Assembly (NCBI RefSeq): GCF_042432495.1
Contig: NZ_JBHLXC010000002.1
Location: 310,001 to 374,000, forward strand
Origin: Pseudochelatococcus lubricantis
GTDB lineage: Bacteria > Pseudomonadota > Alphaproteobacteria > Rhizobiales > Beijerinckiaceae
Length of the DNA stretch: 64,000 bases
Reading direction: 5' to 3'
The translations under genes were made by a program, and so were the position numbers. The notes beneath the pieces are model-generated. The model was not told where the DNA came from. It did no database searches and saw nothing but the letters and a program-made list of their open reading frames with translations. Positions 27,842 to 36,681 of the stretch are shown here, one piece after another. How positions within the stretch are numbered: position 1 is the first letter of the stretch; the number at the start of each line of letters is the position of its first letter.

Positions 27842-29092
27842 TTACGGCGCCTCGCCCCGCAACAGCCGGGGCGGGCGGCCAGTGAGGCCGCCGGCCTCGC
27901 GCGCCAGAAGCCGCTTGAGGCCGGGCCACCTGTCAACGACGCCGAGCCCCAGGTCGCGCGCGAGCCGCAGGGGCAGGATATCGTTGGAGAACAGCCGATT
28001 CATGCCGTCCATGGCAAGGCCGGTGCTCACCACGTCGAAGCGGCGCGCGCGCTCGTAGGCTTCCAGCGCGTCGGGATGCGCCGGATCGAGCCCCAGCCGG
28101 ACCGCGTCGGCGACCGCCTCGGCGAGCGCCGCCACGTCGCGCAGGCCGACGTTGAGCCCGAGCCCCGCCAGCGGATGCACGACATGCGCCGCATCGCCCA
28201 CCAGCGTCAGCCGCTCACCGGTGAAGCGGCGGGCGATACCCACCGCGAGCGGGAAGGCGCGCGGCTTGTCCAGCAGTTCGAGGCGGCCGAGCGAGGCGCC
28301 GAATCGGCGCTCGACCTCGCGGACGACGTCCTCCGCGTCGAGGGCGGCGAACAGGCGCGCCTCCTCCTCCTGCTCCACCCACACGATGGACGAGCGGTTG
28401 CCGGTGAGCGGCAGCATGGCAAAAGTGCCCGCCGGCAGGAAGTGCTGCACGGCCACGCCCTCGTGCGGACGCTCGTGGCCGATGGTGGCGACGATGCCCG
28501 CCTGCCCGTAGGGCCGGCCGATCCATGAAATGCCGGCAGCGCGGCGCAGGGGCGAGTTCTTGCCGTCCGCCGCCACGACAAGCGCCGCCTCGCGGTCGCC
28601 CCCATCCGCCAGCTTCACGCGGACACGATGGGCGAGGTCCTGGCGGGAGGCGGTGTCGAACGCCTTCACCGCCACCGGCTCCAGCGCGATACCCGCCTCG
28701 CGGCTCGCCTGCCGCAGCGCCTCGACCAGCACGTCGCCCTCGACGATCCAGGCGAGCGGCCCCTCCGCCTCCCCCGCCTCACCAAAGGTCAGCAGCGGCT
28801 GGCGCACGGCGTCGCCCGCCCGGCTGTCCGTGATGCGCATGCGGGCGACCGGCTGGGCGGAATCCGCGATCCTGTCCCAGACGCCGAGCACCGCCAGCAT
28901 CCGCTGCGAACCGCCCGCGAGCGCGTAGGCGCGGCCGGCTTCGTGGGCGGGATCGCGCGCCAGCGCCGGATCGAGCACCGCGACCGGATGGCGCCCGCCG
29001 ACCGCCCGGCCGAGCGCCAGCGCCGCCGCGAGGCCGGCAGCCCCGCCACCGGCCACCACGATGGCCCGCCCGTGAAACGCCGTTTCCGCCAT
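27842..29092 (-). CDS. UbiH/COQ6-family FAD-dependent aromatic hydroxylase
   Basis: 416-aa class A flavoprotein monooxygenase of the ubiquinone-biosynthesis type. The FAD Rossmann motif GGGAAG is at residues 15-20, the DG motif VAADGKNSPLRRA is mid-protein, and the second FAD motif LVGDAAHVVHPLAGLGLNVG is near 285-305. Such enzymes hydroxylate the ubiquinone ring at C5, C6 or C1; which carbon cannot be read from sequence. ATG at 29092 follows GGCGGAGG by 7 nt. Convergent with pckA, 12 bp from its stop. Confidence 0.87.
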   Translation of the reverse strand: MAETAFHGRAIVVAGGGAAGLAAALALGRAVGGRHPVAVLDPALARDPAHEAGRAYALAGGSQRMLAVLGVWDRIADSAQPVARMRITDSRAGDAVRQPLLTFGEAGEAEGPLAWIVEGDVLVEALRQASREAGIALEPVAVKAFDTASRQDLAHRVRVKLADGGDREAALVVAADGKNSPLRRAAGISWIGRPYGQAGIVATIGHERPHEGVAVQHFLPAGTFAMLPLTGNRSSIVWVEQEEEARLFAALDAEDVVREVERRFGASLGRLELLDKPRAFPLAVGIARRFTGERLTLVGDAAHVVHPLAGLGLNVGLRDVAALAEAVADAVRLGLDPAHPDALEAYERARRFDVVSTGLAMDGMNRLFSNDILPLRLARDLGLGVVDRWPGLKRLLAREAGGLTGRPPRLLRGEAP

Positions 29093-29331
29093 TGCCGCAC
29101 CTCCGCCTCGATCGGCGCGCACGTCGCGCCTGTCATCAACTCCATCTGAAAACATTCTATATACACTTGACGCGCCGCAATGGAACATGCCCCATGGAGG
29201 CAGGCCGACCGGAAGGTGGTGCAGCCCGATCTGCGCCGAAGCGGCAAAACAAGTGTTTGTTCAATCGGGAGGGCCGTGGGCCCGCCGGCATCCGTCTAGA
29301 GACACCTGCCCAGCGATAGGGGATTGCGTTC

Positions 29332-30204
29332 ATGAGTGCAGCCGTTGCCGCCCTGGTTTCCATCCTCGACCTCGAAGTGCTGGAGGACAACCTGTTTCGC
29401 GGCCGCAGCCCGCAGGTGGGCTGGCAGCGTGTCTTCGGCGGGCAGGTCATCGGGCAGGCGCTGGTGGCGGCCTCGCACACCGTGCCGCCCGAGCGCGGCG
29501 CCCATTCGCTGCATTGCTACTTCATCCATCCCGGCGATCCGGCCGCGCCGATCATTTATGTCGTGAAGCACATCCGCGACGGCCGCAGCTTCACCACGCG
29601 CTATGTCGAGGCCGTCCAGCACGGTCATGCGATCTTCACGCTGACGGCCTCCTTCCACAGGGAGGAGCCGGGCCTGCGCCACCAGCCGCCGATGCCGGTC
29701 GTGCCGCCGCCGGAGGAAACGGGCGCGGAAGAGCTGCGGGAGGCGTTCCTGCACCGCATGCCGCCCCACATCCGCGCCTATTTCGAAGCCGAGCGGCCCA
29801 TAGAGCTGCGGCCCGTGGACTACAACCGCTTCATCCCGGGCGTCGAGGGCGCGCGCAAGCCGACGTTCGACATCTGGATCCGCGCCACCGGCCCCCTCCC
29901 CGACGACCCGGCGATCCACCGCTGCGCGCTGGCCTATGCGTCGGACATGACGCTGCTCGACACGAGTCTCGCCGTTCACGGCCGCTCCGTCTTCGACGGC
30001 GATATCCAGGGCGCGAGCCTCGACCACGCGATGTGGTTCCATCAGCCGTTCAGGGCCGACGAATGGCTGCTCTACTCGCAGGAAAGCCCGTTCTCCGGCG
30101 GTGCGCGCGGCCTGTCGCGGGGGCTCGTCTTCACGCGGGACGGCCGGCACATCGCCACCGTCGCGCAGGAGGGCCTCATCCGCCCGCTGCGGAATCTCGC
30201 CTGA
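29332..30204 (+). CDS. tesB: Acyl-CoA thioesterase II
   Basis: 290-aa double-hotdog thioesterase hydrolysing medium- and long-chain acyl-CoAs. Family motifs include RVFGGQVIGQALVAA near residues 34-48, HSLHCYFIHPGD in the first hotdog, and YASDMTLLDTS...SLDHAMWFH in the second, which carries the catalytic Asp/Gln/Thr set. Length matches E. coli TesB (286 aa). ATG at 29332 follows GATAGGGG. Monocistronic: a sigma-54 promoter for glnK begins downstream. Confidence 0.93.
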   Translation: MSAAVAALVSILDLEVLEDNLFRGRSPQVGWQRVFGGQVIGQALVAASHTVPPERGAHSLHCYFIHPGDPAAPIIYVVKHIRDGRSFTTRYVEAVQHGHAIFTLTASFHREEPGLRHQPPMPVVPPPEETGAEELREAFLHRMPPHIRAYFEAERPIELRPVDYNRFIPGVEGARKPTFDIWIRATGPLPDDPAIHRCALAYASDMTLLDTSLAVHGRSVFDGDIQGASLDHAMWFHQPFRADEWLLYSQESPFSGGARGLSRGLVFTRDGRHIATVAQEGLIRPLRNLA

Positions 30205-30372
30205 TTGTTGCACGAATTTTAATCACAGCCTGTTTTTTAGGCGGCACCTCCTGCCGTCGAATGCATGCCGTTGCGAGCAATCGCAGCGTTTGATGCCGTT
30301 TGCGGCGTTTTTCGCCGTGCGCCCGCGTTTCCCCGCCTGCCGAAGGCGATTTTCGGGCGTTCCCTCCCCATC

Positions 30373-30388
30373 TGGCACGAAGCTTGAT
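30373..30388 (+). promoter_or_regulatory. Sigma-54 promoter of glnK-amtB
   Basis: TGGCAC at 30373-30378 and TTGA at 30384-30387, separated by 5 bases (TGGCACGAAGCTTGATT). The -24 element is perfect and the -12 has A instead of C in TTGC. About 58 nt before glnK. Nitrogen control through NtrC is expected; a TGCAC half-site at about 30209 could be part of an NtrC site but no full dyad was found. Confidence 0.75.
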
Positions 30389-30445
30389 TGATCTCCCGCG
30401 TCGGCCGCAATGGTGCGCGCCGAATCCGCAGCGGGAGACAACACC

Positions 30446-30784
30446 ATGAAACTCGTCGTGGCCGTTATCAAGCCCTTCAAGCTCGAAGAAGTTCGCGATG
30501 CTCTGACTGCGCTCGGCATTCACGGGCTGACAGTGAGCGAAGTGAAGGGCTACGGCCGTCAGAAGGGGCATACGGAAATCTATCGCGGCGCCGAATACGC
30601 CGTCAGCTTCCTGCCCAAGCTCAAGATCGAGGTCGCCGTCGAGGCCTCGCAAGTGGACGCCGTGATCACGGCGATCAAGACCGCCGCCCGCACCGGCCAG
30701 ATCGGTGACGGCAAGATTTTCGTTCTACCCATAGAGCAGACGATCCGTATCCGCACTGGCGAGACCGGTCGGGACGCGCTGTGA
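30446..30784 (+). CDS. glnK: Nitrogen regulatory PII protein GlnK
   Basis: 112-aa PII trimer subunit, normal size. Tyr51 in the T-loop (EIYRGAEYAVSF) is the uridylylation site of GlnD; the B-loop TGQIGDGKIF near residues 83-92 binds ATP/ADP. In ammonium excess deuridylylated GlnK docks onto AmtB and blocks it. ATG at 30446 follows GCGGGAGA. Coupled to amtB, whose ATG starts 18 nt after the glnK stop. Confidence 0.95.
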   Translation: MKLVVAVIKPFKLEEVRDALTALGIHGLTVSEVKGYGRQKGHTEIYRGAEYAVSFLPKLKIEVAVEASQVDAVITAIKTAARTGQIGDGKIFVLPIEQTIRIRTGETGRDAL

Positions 30785-30801
30785 CGGGAGGAATTCAATC
30801 G

Positions 30802-32316
30802 ATGAAGTTCTTTAATTCCAGGCTCCGGGGTTCCGCCTCGCCTTCCCTGTCGTCGGGCGCCCTTGTGCGCTCCGCGCTTCCGCTCGCGCTCGCCGCGGCC
30901 TGCCTCGCGACGCCGGCGATGGCGCAGGACGCGCCGGTCCCCGAGAAGGGCGACACCGCCTTCGTGCTCATCAGCGCGGCGCTCGTGCTGTTCATGTCCC
31001 TGCCGGGCCTCGCGCTGTTCTACGGCGGGCTCGTCCGCTCCAAGAACATGCTTTCCGTCCTCTCGCAGGTGCTGGCCGTCGTCTGCCTCGCCGCGATCAT
31101 CTGGGTCACCTACGGCTATTCGCTGGCCTTCACCAGCGGCGGCAGCCTCAACAGCTTCGTCGGCGGCTTCGACAAGCTCTTCCTCGCCGGCGTCGATGCC
31201 TCGTCGACGGCCGCGACCTTCTCCAATGGCGTGGTCATTCCCGAATACGCCTATATTGCTTTCCAGGCAGCGTTCGCCTGCATCACACCGGCGCTGATCG
31301 TGGGTGCGTTCGCCGAGCGTACGCGCTTTTCCGCCGTGCTGCTGTTCACGGCGCTGTGGCTGACCTTCGTCTACTTCCCCATCGCGCACATGGTCTGGTA
31401 CTGGGCCGGCCCCGATGCGCTGGCGGATGCGGCGCGTGCCGTTGCCGCCGCCACGGATGACGCCGCGCGCGCGGCTGCCGTCGCCAACCTCGAAGCCGTA
31501 CAGGCCGACGCCGGGCTCATCTACAAGTGGGGGGCGCTCGATTTCGCCGGCGGCACCGTGATCCACATCAACGCCGGCGTCGCGGGCCTCGTGGGCGCGA
31601 TCATCATCGGCAAGCGTATCGGCTACGGCAAGGAGGCGCTGCCGCCCCACTCGCTGACCATGACGATGATCGGCGCCTCGATCCTGTGGATCGGCTGGTT
31701 CGGCTTCAACGCGGGCTCCAATCTCGAAGCCACCGGCGGCGCGGCGCTCGCCTTCGTCAACACCCTGTTCGCGACCGCGGGCGGCGTGCTCGGCTGGCTG
31801 TTCGTGGAGTGGGGCGCGAAGGGCAAGCCCTCCCTGCTCGGCATGGTATCGGGCGCGATCGCGGGCCTCGTCGCCGTCACGCCCGCCGCCGGCTTCGCCG
31901 GGCCGGTTGGCGCGGCCTTCCTCGGCATCGTCGCGGCCGTGATCTGCTTCTACTTCTGCTCCGCCGTCAAGAACGCGCTCGGCTACGATGATTCGCTCGA
32001 CGTCTTCGGCATCCACGGCGTGGGCGGCATCGTGGGCGCCATCGGCACGGGCATCCTCGTGGCGCCCTCGCTGGGCGGCGCCGGGTTGGTCGACTACGTG
32101 GCGAGCCCCGGTGAGGCAGTGGGCGCGGCCGTGTCGATCGGCTCGCAGGTCATCGCCCAGCTCAAGGGCGTGCTGCTGACCGTTGTCTGGACGGGCGTCG
32201 GGTCCGCCATCCTGTACAAGGTCGTCGACGTGCTCGTCGGGCTGCGCGTCAGCCCGGAAGTGGAGCGCGAGGGCCTCGACCTCGCCGAGCACGGCGAGCG
32301 GGCCTACAACCTCTGA
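30802..32316 (+). CDS. amtB: Ammonium transporter AmtB
   Basis: 504-aa inner-membrane ammonium channel. A cleavable signal peptide (residues 1 to ~41, ending ATPAMA-QD) precedes about 11 membrane segments, as in other AmtB. The pore histidines lie in TVIHINAGVAGLVGA and DVFGIHGVGGIVGA. ATG at 30802 has GGGAGGA upstream; an in-frame GTG overlapping the glnK stop is less likely. Paired with glnK, the classical unit whose products bind each other. Confidence 0.95.
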   Translation: MKFFNSRLRGSASPSLSSGALVRSALPLALAAACLATPAMAQDAPVPEKGDTAFVLISAALVLFMSLPGLALFYGGLVRSKNMLSVLSQVLAVVCLAAIIWVTYGYSLAFTSGGSLNSFVGGFDKLFLAGVDASSTAATFSNGVVIPEYAYIAFQAAFACITPALIVGAFAERTRFSAVLLFTALWLTFVYFPIAHMVWYWAGPDALADAARAVAAATDDAARAAAVANLEAVQADAGLIYKWGALDFAGGTVIHINAGVAGLVGAIIIGKRIGYGKEALPPHSLTMTMIGASILWIGWFGFNAGSNLEATGGAALAFVNTLFATAGGVLGWLFVEWGAKGKPSLLGMVSGAIAGLVAVTPAAGFAGPVGAAFLGIVAAVICFYFCSAVKNALGYDDSLDVFGIHGVGGIVGAIGTGILVAPSLGGAGLVDYVASPGEAVGAAVSIGSQVIAQLKGVLLTVVWTGVGSAILYKVVDVLVGLRVSPEVEREGLDLAEHGERAYNL

Positions 32317-32355
32317 TTTCAACCGGCAAGATTACATAAGGGGAACGGTTGAAGC

Positions 32356-32381
32356 GGGGGCGGCCTTACGGGGCCGCCCCC
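32356..32381 (+). terminator. Terminator-like hairpin after amtB
   Basis: Perfect 10-bp stem GGGGGCGGCC / GGCCGCCCCC with a 6-nt loop, 40 bp after amtB. Only a weak T-run (ATCGTTTC) follows. It overlaps the last codons of the convergent cyclic-nucleotide-binding gene, so it may serve both strands. Confidence 0.6.
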
Positions 32382-32860
32382 ATCGTTTCATCGCCGCCCG
32401 GTGCCGCCCCGTCGAGCGCGAGCAGGGACTGGCGCACGCGCTCCAGCTCGCCCGACAGCGCCGACACGCGGCCCGCGATCTCCGCCTGAAACGCGGCTGC
32501 GGAAGCAGGAAACTCGCCCAGGATACGCCGCATGAGCGCACGCGACACGCGCATCACCGAGGCCGAGCGGCGTGCCGTCGCGGTTTCCCGCCATTCGATC
32601 TCGATCAGCAGCGCCAGTTCGCCCAGCATGTCGCCCGGCCGGGCCAGCGCGACGGTGTTGCCCGCCGCATCGACGAGCGCGATCTCGCCCGACATCACCA
32701 CATAAGCGCCCTCCGCCGCCTCGCCGCGACGGTAGAGCGTGTCCCCCGCGCGCAGGATGCGCGTCTGCACCGACAGGGCGATGCGCCGCAGGGCGCCCTG
32801 CTCGAAACCCCGCAATGCCGGCAGGGATGACAACACCGTGATTTCGTCATTCAACGCCAT
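32366..32860 (-). CDS. Cyclic nucleotide-binding-domain protein
   Basis: 164-aa protein with a single CNB beta-barrel (residues ~10-125: LRAGDTLYRRGEAAEGAYVVMSGEIAL and a phosphate-binding-cassette-like PGDMLGELALL) and a C-terminal helix, without a DNA-binding helix-turn-helix. It therefore looks like a signalling or adaptor protein rather than a Crp-type regulator. ATG at 32860 has GGAGCGGAG upstream; a GTG three codons earlier is possible. Lies 45 bp downstream of the CenR-like regulator on the same strand, suggesting a shared transcript. Confidence 0.8.
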   Translation of the reverse strand: MALNDEITVLSSLPALRGFEQGALRRIALSVQTRILRAGDTLYRRGEAAEGAYVVMSGEIALVDAAGNTVALARPGDMLGELALLIEIEWRETATARRSASVMRVSRALMRRILGEFPASAAAFQAEIAGRVSALSGELERVRQSLLALDGAAPGGDETMGAAP

Positions 32861-32905
32861 GATCGGCACTCCGCTCCGGCGAGGGGTGGAAGGCTCCGGA
32901 AAACC

Positions 32906-33592
32906 TCACGGCACGAGCTTGTAGCCGCCCGGCTCCGTCACGAGAATGCGGGCGTTGGACGGATCTTCCTCGATCTTCTGCCGCAAGCGATAGATGTGCG
33001 TCTCCAGCGTGTGCGTGGTGACGTTGGCGTTATAGCCCCACACTTCCGCGAGCAGCGTCTCGCGCGTGACGACCTGATCCTCCGCACGGTAGAGAAAGCG
33101 CAGGATCGCCGTTTCCTTCTCGGTCAGCTTGAGCCGCGATCCCTTGACGTCGACGAGCAGCTTCGCGCCGGGGCGGAACGTGTATTGCCCCACGGTCAGC
33201 ACCGCATCCTCGCTTGCCTCATGCTGGCGAAGCTGCGCGCGGATGCGCGCCAGCAGCACCGCGAAGCGGAAGGGCTTGACGACATAGTCGTTGGCGCCGG
33301 CCTCAAGCCCGTGGATGGTATCGGCGTCCTCGGCGTGGCCGGTGAGCATCAGGATGGGGGCGCGAAAACCGTTGCGGCGCATCTCCTTCACCGCCTCGCG
33401 GCCATCGATGTCCGGCAGGCCGATATCCATGATGACGATATCGAAACGGTCGTTGCGCACGGCCTCGATGGCGCCCGCGGCCGTATCGGCCGTCGAAACC
33501 TTGAAGTCCCCGGTCAGCTCAAGCTGCTCGGACAGAGTGTCGCGCAACTCCGCCTCATCGTCGACGATCAGCAGTTGGTAGGCGCTTGGCAT
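32906..33592 (-). CDS. cenR: OmpR-family response regulator, CenR-like
   Basis: 228-aa response regulator: receiver with acidic pair D11-D12, phosphoacceptor D56 in IMDIGLPDIDG and lysine in VVKPF, then a winged helix ending THTLETHIYRLRQKIE...EPGGYKLVP. The QLLIVDDEAELRDTL start and VWGYNANVTTHTLETH segment recall CenR, the essential envelope regulator of alphaproteobacteria; no cognate kinase is adjacent, as for CenR. Divergent L,D-transpeptidase next door agrees with an envelope role. The symbol is a best match by eye. Confidence 0.7.
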   Translation of the reverse strand: MPSAYQLLIVDDEAELRDTLSEQLELTGDFKVSTADTAAGAIEAVRNDRFDIVIMDIGLPDIDGREAVKEMRRNGFRAPILMLTGHAEDADTIHGLEAGANDYVVKPFRFAVLLARIRAQLRQHEASEDAVLTVGQYTFRPGAKLLVDVKGSRLKLTEKETAILRFLYRAEDQVVTRETLLAEVWGYNANVTTHTLETHIYRLRQKIEEDPSNARILVTEPGGYKLVP

Positions 33593-33720
33593 CCGTAGGT
33601 GTTCTCCGGAACGTGTAAGGCGGAACGGTGTCGAACCGTTAAGGCTGATTCAACCATCATTGACTATCCTCCATAAACTGTCCCCAAATCTTGGGCAACG
33701 TCGGCGCTTTCGGACAGACG

Positions 33721-34299
33721 ATGAAGAAGTCCACCACCTTTTCACGGATTCGTGTGTTCGCCGGCGTCGGCGATCGCAGGCGCGGCCGCATCGCCGCGGG
33801 TCAGATGACGATCGCTTGCGCGCTCGGCAAAGGCGGCATCGCAGCTGTCAAACGCGAGGGCGACGGCGTCACGCCCGCCGGCGTCCACCATGCCGTGCGC
33901 GGCTGGTATCGCGCCGACAGGCTGCACAGGCCGGCGACCACCGTGCCGCTCGCGCCCCTGCGCGCCGACGACGGCTGGTGCGACGAGCCGGGCCACCGCC
34001 TCTACAACCGCCCGGTCCGCCTGCCGTTTCCGGCCCGGCACGAGCGCATGTGGCGCGACGACCGCCTCTACGACATCGTGCTCGACCTCGGCTGGAACGC
34101 CCGGCCGCGCGTCCAGGGGCGCGGCAGCGCCATCTTCCTGCACCTCGCGCGCGAGAACTTCGGCCCCACGGAAGGCTGTGTCGCCGTGCCGCGCGCCCGG
34201 GCGGCGCGGCTGCTCGCCGTGCTGGGGCCGCGCACGACAATCGTCGTCGGCCACAATGCCCGGCCGGTCAGGCGTTCCCGGCCGAAAGCAGCGCGCTGA
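33721..34299 (+). CDS. L,D-transpeptidase (YkuD domain)
   Basis: Predicted 192-aa peptidoglycan enzyme. The YkuD catalytic motif is clear: H-L-A-R...G-P-T-E-G-C-V-A-V-P, with C153 as nucleophile. Such enzymes make 3-3 cross-links or attach proteins to meso-diaminopimelate. The N-terminus is basic with no convincing signal peptide; the ATG at 33721 (MKKSTTFSRIRV) is chosen on composition, and upstream alternatives lack better ribosome-binding sites. It converges on and overlaps the ABC ATPase gene by 32 bp. Confidence 0.82.
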   Translation: MKKSTTFSRIRVFAGVGDRRRGRIAAGQMTIACALGKGGIAAVKREGDGVTPAGVHHAVRGWYRADRLHRPATTVPLAPLRADDGWCDEPGHRLYNRPVRLPFPARHERMWRDDRLYDIVLDLGWNARPRVQGRGSAIFLHLARENFGPTEGCVAVPRARAARLLAVLGPRTTIVVGHNARPVRRSRPKAAR

Positions 34300-35875
34300 G
34301 ATCGGGCGCGGAGGCGAGCAGCGCGCGCGTATAGGGATGCCGCGGCGCGCGCAGCACATCGGCGGAAGCCCCCTCCTCCACGACGCGCCCGTCGTGCATC
34401 ACGAGCACCCGCGTGGAGACGGCCTCCGCGACGCGCAGGTCGTGGGTGATGAACAGGTAGGCGAGCCCGTGCCGCGCGCGCAGATCGGCGAGCAGGGCGA
34501 GAATTTGCGCGCGGATCGACATGTCGAGCGACGACACCGCCTCATCCAGCACGATGAGACGCGGACGGGTGATCAGCGCCCGCGCGAGCGCGATCCGCTG
34601 CCGCTGACCGCCGGAAAACGCATGCGGATATCTGTCGGCGTCGTCCGCTGACAGGCCCACCTCCTCAAGCGCCGCGGCGACGCGGGCGCGCACGTCCTCC
34701 CCCGCGTCCTGCGGACCGTGCAGAGGCTCGGCCACGATCCAGCCCGCGCGCCGGCGCGGATCGAGCGAGCCGAACGGGTCCTGAAACACCGCCTGCACGT
34801 CCCGGCGCATGGCGCGCAGCGCCGTGGCGTCCGCGCGGGCGATGTCCCCGCCGCGATAGGTGACGGTGCCCGCGTCCGGCCTGTCGAGGCCGAGCAGCAG
34901 CCGCGCCAGCGTCGACTTGCCCGAGCCCGATTCGCCGATCAGCGCCACGCTTTCGCCAGCGTGAATGGCGAGACTGACATTGTCGAGCGCCAGCCGGAAG
35001 GGGCGGCGCGCGAAGGGGTGCGGGCGGGCGAGCGGATAGCGCCGCGTCAGCCCCTCCGCCGCCAGCAACGGCGGGCCTTCGGGCACCGGACCGGCGGGCG
35101 GCGCCTTCGGCATGGCTGCGGCCGCCGCGCACAAGGCCCTGGCGCGCGGATGCACGGCGCGCAGGAAGAAGCCCGGCGCACGCCCCGTCTCCACGATCTC
35201 GCCCCGGTGCAGCACGGCGATGCGGTCCGCCATCGCGCCGATCACGGCGAGATCGTGCGAGATCAGCAGCAGGCCGGGCCCATCCTCGCGCACGATCTCC
35301 TTCAGCAGCGCAAGAATCTGCGCCTGCACGGTGACGTCGAGCGCGGTCGTGGGCTCGTCGGCAATGAGAAGGTCCGGACGCATGGCGATCGCCATGGCGA
35401 TCACCACCCGCTGGCGCTGACCGCCCGACAGCTCGTGCGGAAAACGGTCCGGCGCGATCTGCGCGGGATCGAGGCCGACGCGCGCCAGCACCGCTGCTGC
35501 CCGCTCCCGCGCCGCGCGCCGGCCGAGGGGCAGGTGCGCGCGCAGGCCTTCCGCCACCTGATCGCCAATGCTCATCAGCGGGTCGAGCGCCGACATCGGC
35601 TCCTGAAACACCATGCCGATCCGCCCGCCGCGCACGGCGCACATCGCGGTCTCGTCCAGCGCGAGCAGGTCCTTCCCCGCCAGCCGCACATGCCCGCGCA
35701 CCGTGGCCTTATCGGGCAGCAGGCGCATCAGGGCCAGCGCCGTCATTGACTTGCCCGAGCCCGATTCGCCGACGAGGCCGAGCGTCTCCCCCCGCGCGAC
35801 GGAAAAGTCTATCCCGCGCAGGATGTCGCGCCCGCCGACGCCGACGTGCAGGTTCTCCACCGACAGCAGCGTCAT
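34268..35875 (-). CDS. Dual ATP-binding protein of a peptide/nickel-type ABC importer
   Basis: 535-aa fusion of the two ATPases normally encoded as DppD and DppF (as in YejF or GsiA). Domain 1 (residues ~1-260) has GESGSGKS and LSGGQRQRV; domain 2 (~275-535) has GESGSGKST and FSGGQRQRI, each with its own DEP/DEA Walker B. It powers the permeases encoded upstream. ATG at 35875 overlaps the permease stop as ATGA, so the longer upstream frame is not used. Substrate unknown. Confidence 0.92.
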   Translation of the reverse strand: MTLLSVENLHVGVGGRDILRGIDFSVARGETLGLVGESGSGKSMTALALMRLLPDKATVRGHVRLAGKDLLALDETAMCAVRGGRIGMVFQEPMSALDPLMSIGDQVAEGLRAHLPLGRRAARERAAAVLARVGLDPAQIAPDRFPHELSGGQRQRVVIAMAIAMRPDLLIADEPTTALDVTVQAQILALLKEIVREDGPGLLLISHDLAVIGAMADRIAVLHRGEIVETGRAPGFFLRAVHPRARALCAAAAAMPKAPPAGPVPEGPPLLAAEGLTRRYPLARPHPFARRPFRLALDNVSLAIHAGESVALIGESGSGKSTLARLLLGLDRPDAGTVTYRGGDIARADATALRAMRRDVQAVFQDPFGSLDPRRRAGWIVAEPLHGPQDAGEDVRARVAAALEEVGLSADDADRYPHAFSGGQRQRIALARALITRPRLIVLDEAVSSLDMSIRAQILALLADLRARHGLAYLFITHDLRVAEAVSTRVLVMHDGRVVEEGASADVLRAPRHPYTRALLASAPDLSALLSAGNA

Positions 35876-36681
35876 CGGCGCTCCTCCCGGCGCGGATCGA
35901 GCGCGCGGCGCAACCCCTCGCCCGTGAGGCTCAGGCCAAGCACCGCGACGGCGATGGCGAGGCCCGGCACGACGGCGAGCCTCGGCGCGATGGCCATGAA
36001 GGTCTGCGCCTCGAACAGCATGCGCCCCCAGCTCGGCTGCGGCGGCTGCACGCCGAGCCCGACATAGGACAGCGATGCCTCCGCCAGCACGCCGAGCGAG
36101 AGCTGGATAGTGGCCTGCACGATGAGCGTGCTGGCGATGTTCGGCAGCACATGGGCGCAGCCGATCCATAGCCCCCGCCGGCCAGCGACGCGCGCCGCCA
36201 TCACGTAGCCGCTGCCCCACACGGGCAGCGCCGCGCCATAGGCCACGCGCGCGAACACCGGCACGTTGAAGAGGCCGATGGCGACGGCGGCGTTCGTCAC
36301 GCCGGGGCCGAAGGTCTCGCGCAGCAGGATGGCGATGATGATAGCCGGAAAGGCGAACAGGAAATCGCTGATCCGCATGACAACGTCGCCCGTCACGCCC
36401 CGCCGGCCCGCAGCCAGCACGCCGAGCGGCACGCCGGCCGCGACACCGAGCGTGACCGCGACGAACGAGACGGCGACGGAGGCGAGCGCGCCGCGCATGA
36501 TGAGCGAAAGAAGGTCGCGCCCGAGCTGATCCGTCCCTAGCCAGTGGGCGGCATCCGGCGGCGCCAGCTTGTTGGCGATGTCCAGTGCCAGCGGGTCATG
36601 CGGCGTCCACACGAGCGACAGCAGCGCGCAGAACCCGACGAACGACACGATGGCGAGGCCGCAAGCGAGGCGCCCGTTCAC
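35872..36681 (-). CDS. ABC importer permease, DppC-like
   Basis: 269-aa inner-membrane protein with about six helices and the EAA-type coupling loop GRRGLWIGCAHVLPN. The LGTDQLGRDLLSLIMRG segment near residues 49-65 is the DppC/OppC signature. The start is GTG at 36681, overlapping the upstream permease stop as GTGA; the much longer open frame extends over that permease gene and is a shadow. Confidence 0.9.
   Translation of the reverse strand: MNGRLACGLAIVSFVGFCALLSLVWTPHDPLALDIANKLAPPDAAHWLGTDQLGRDLLSLIMRGALASVAVSFVAVTLGVAAGVPLGVLAAGRRGVTGDVVMRISDFLFAFPAIIIAILLRETFGPGVTNAAVAIGLFNVPVFARVAYGAALPVWGSGYVMAARVAGRRGLWIGCAHVLPNIASTLIVQATIQLSLGVLAEASLSYVGLGVQPPQPSWGRMLFEAQTFMAIAPRLAVVPGLAIAVAVLGLSLTGEGLRRALDPRREERR

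Noticed and set aside
30781..30801. GTG start for amtB overlapping the glnK stop
   Set aside because: ATG 30802 has GGGAGGA at proper spacing and begins directly with the signal peptide.
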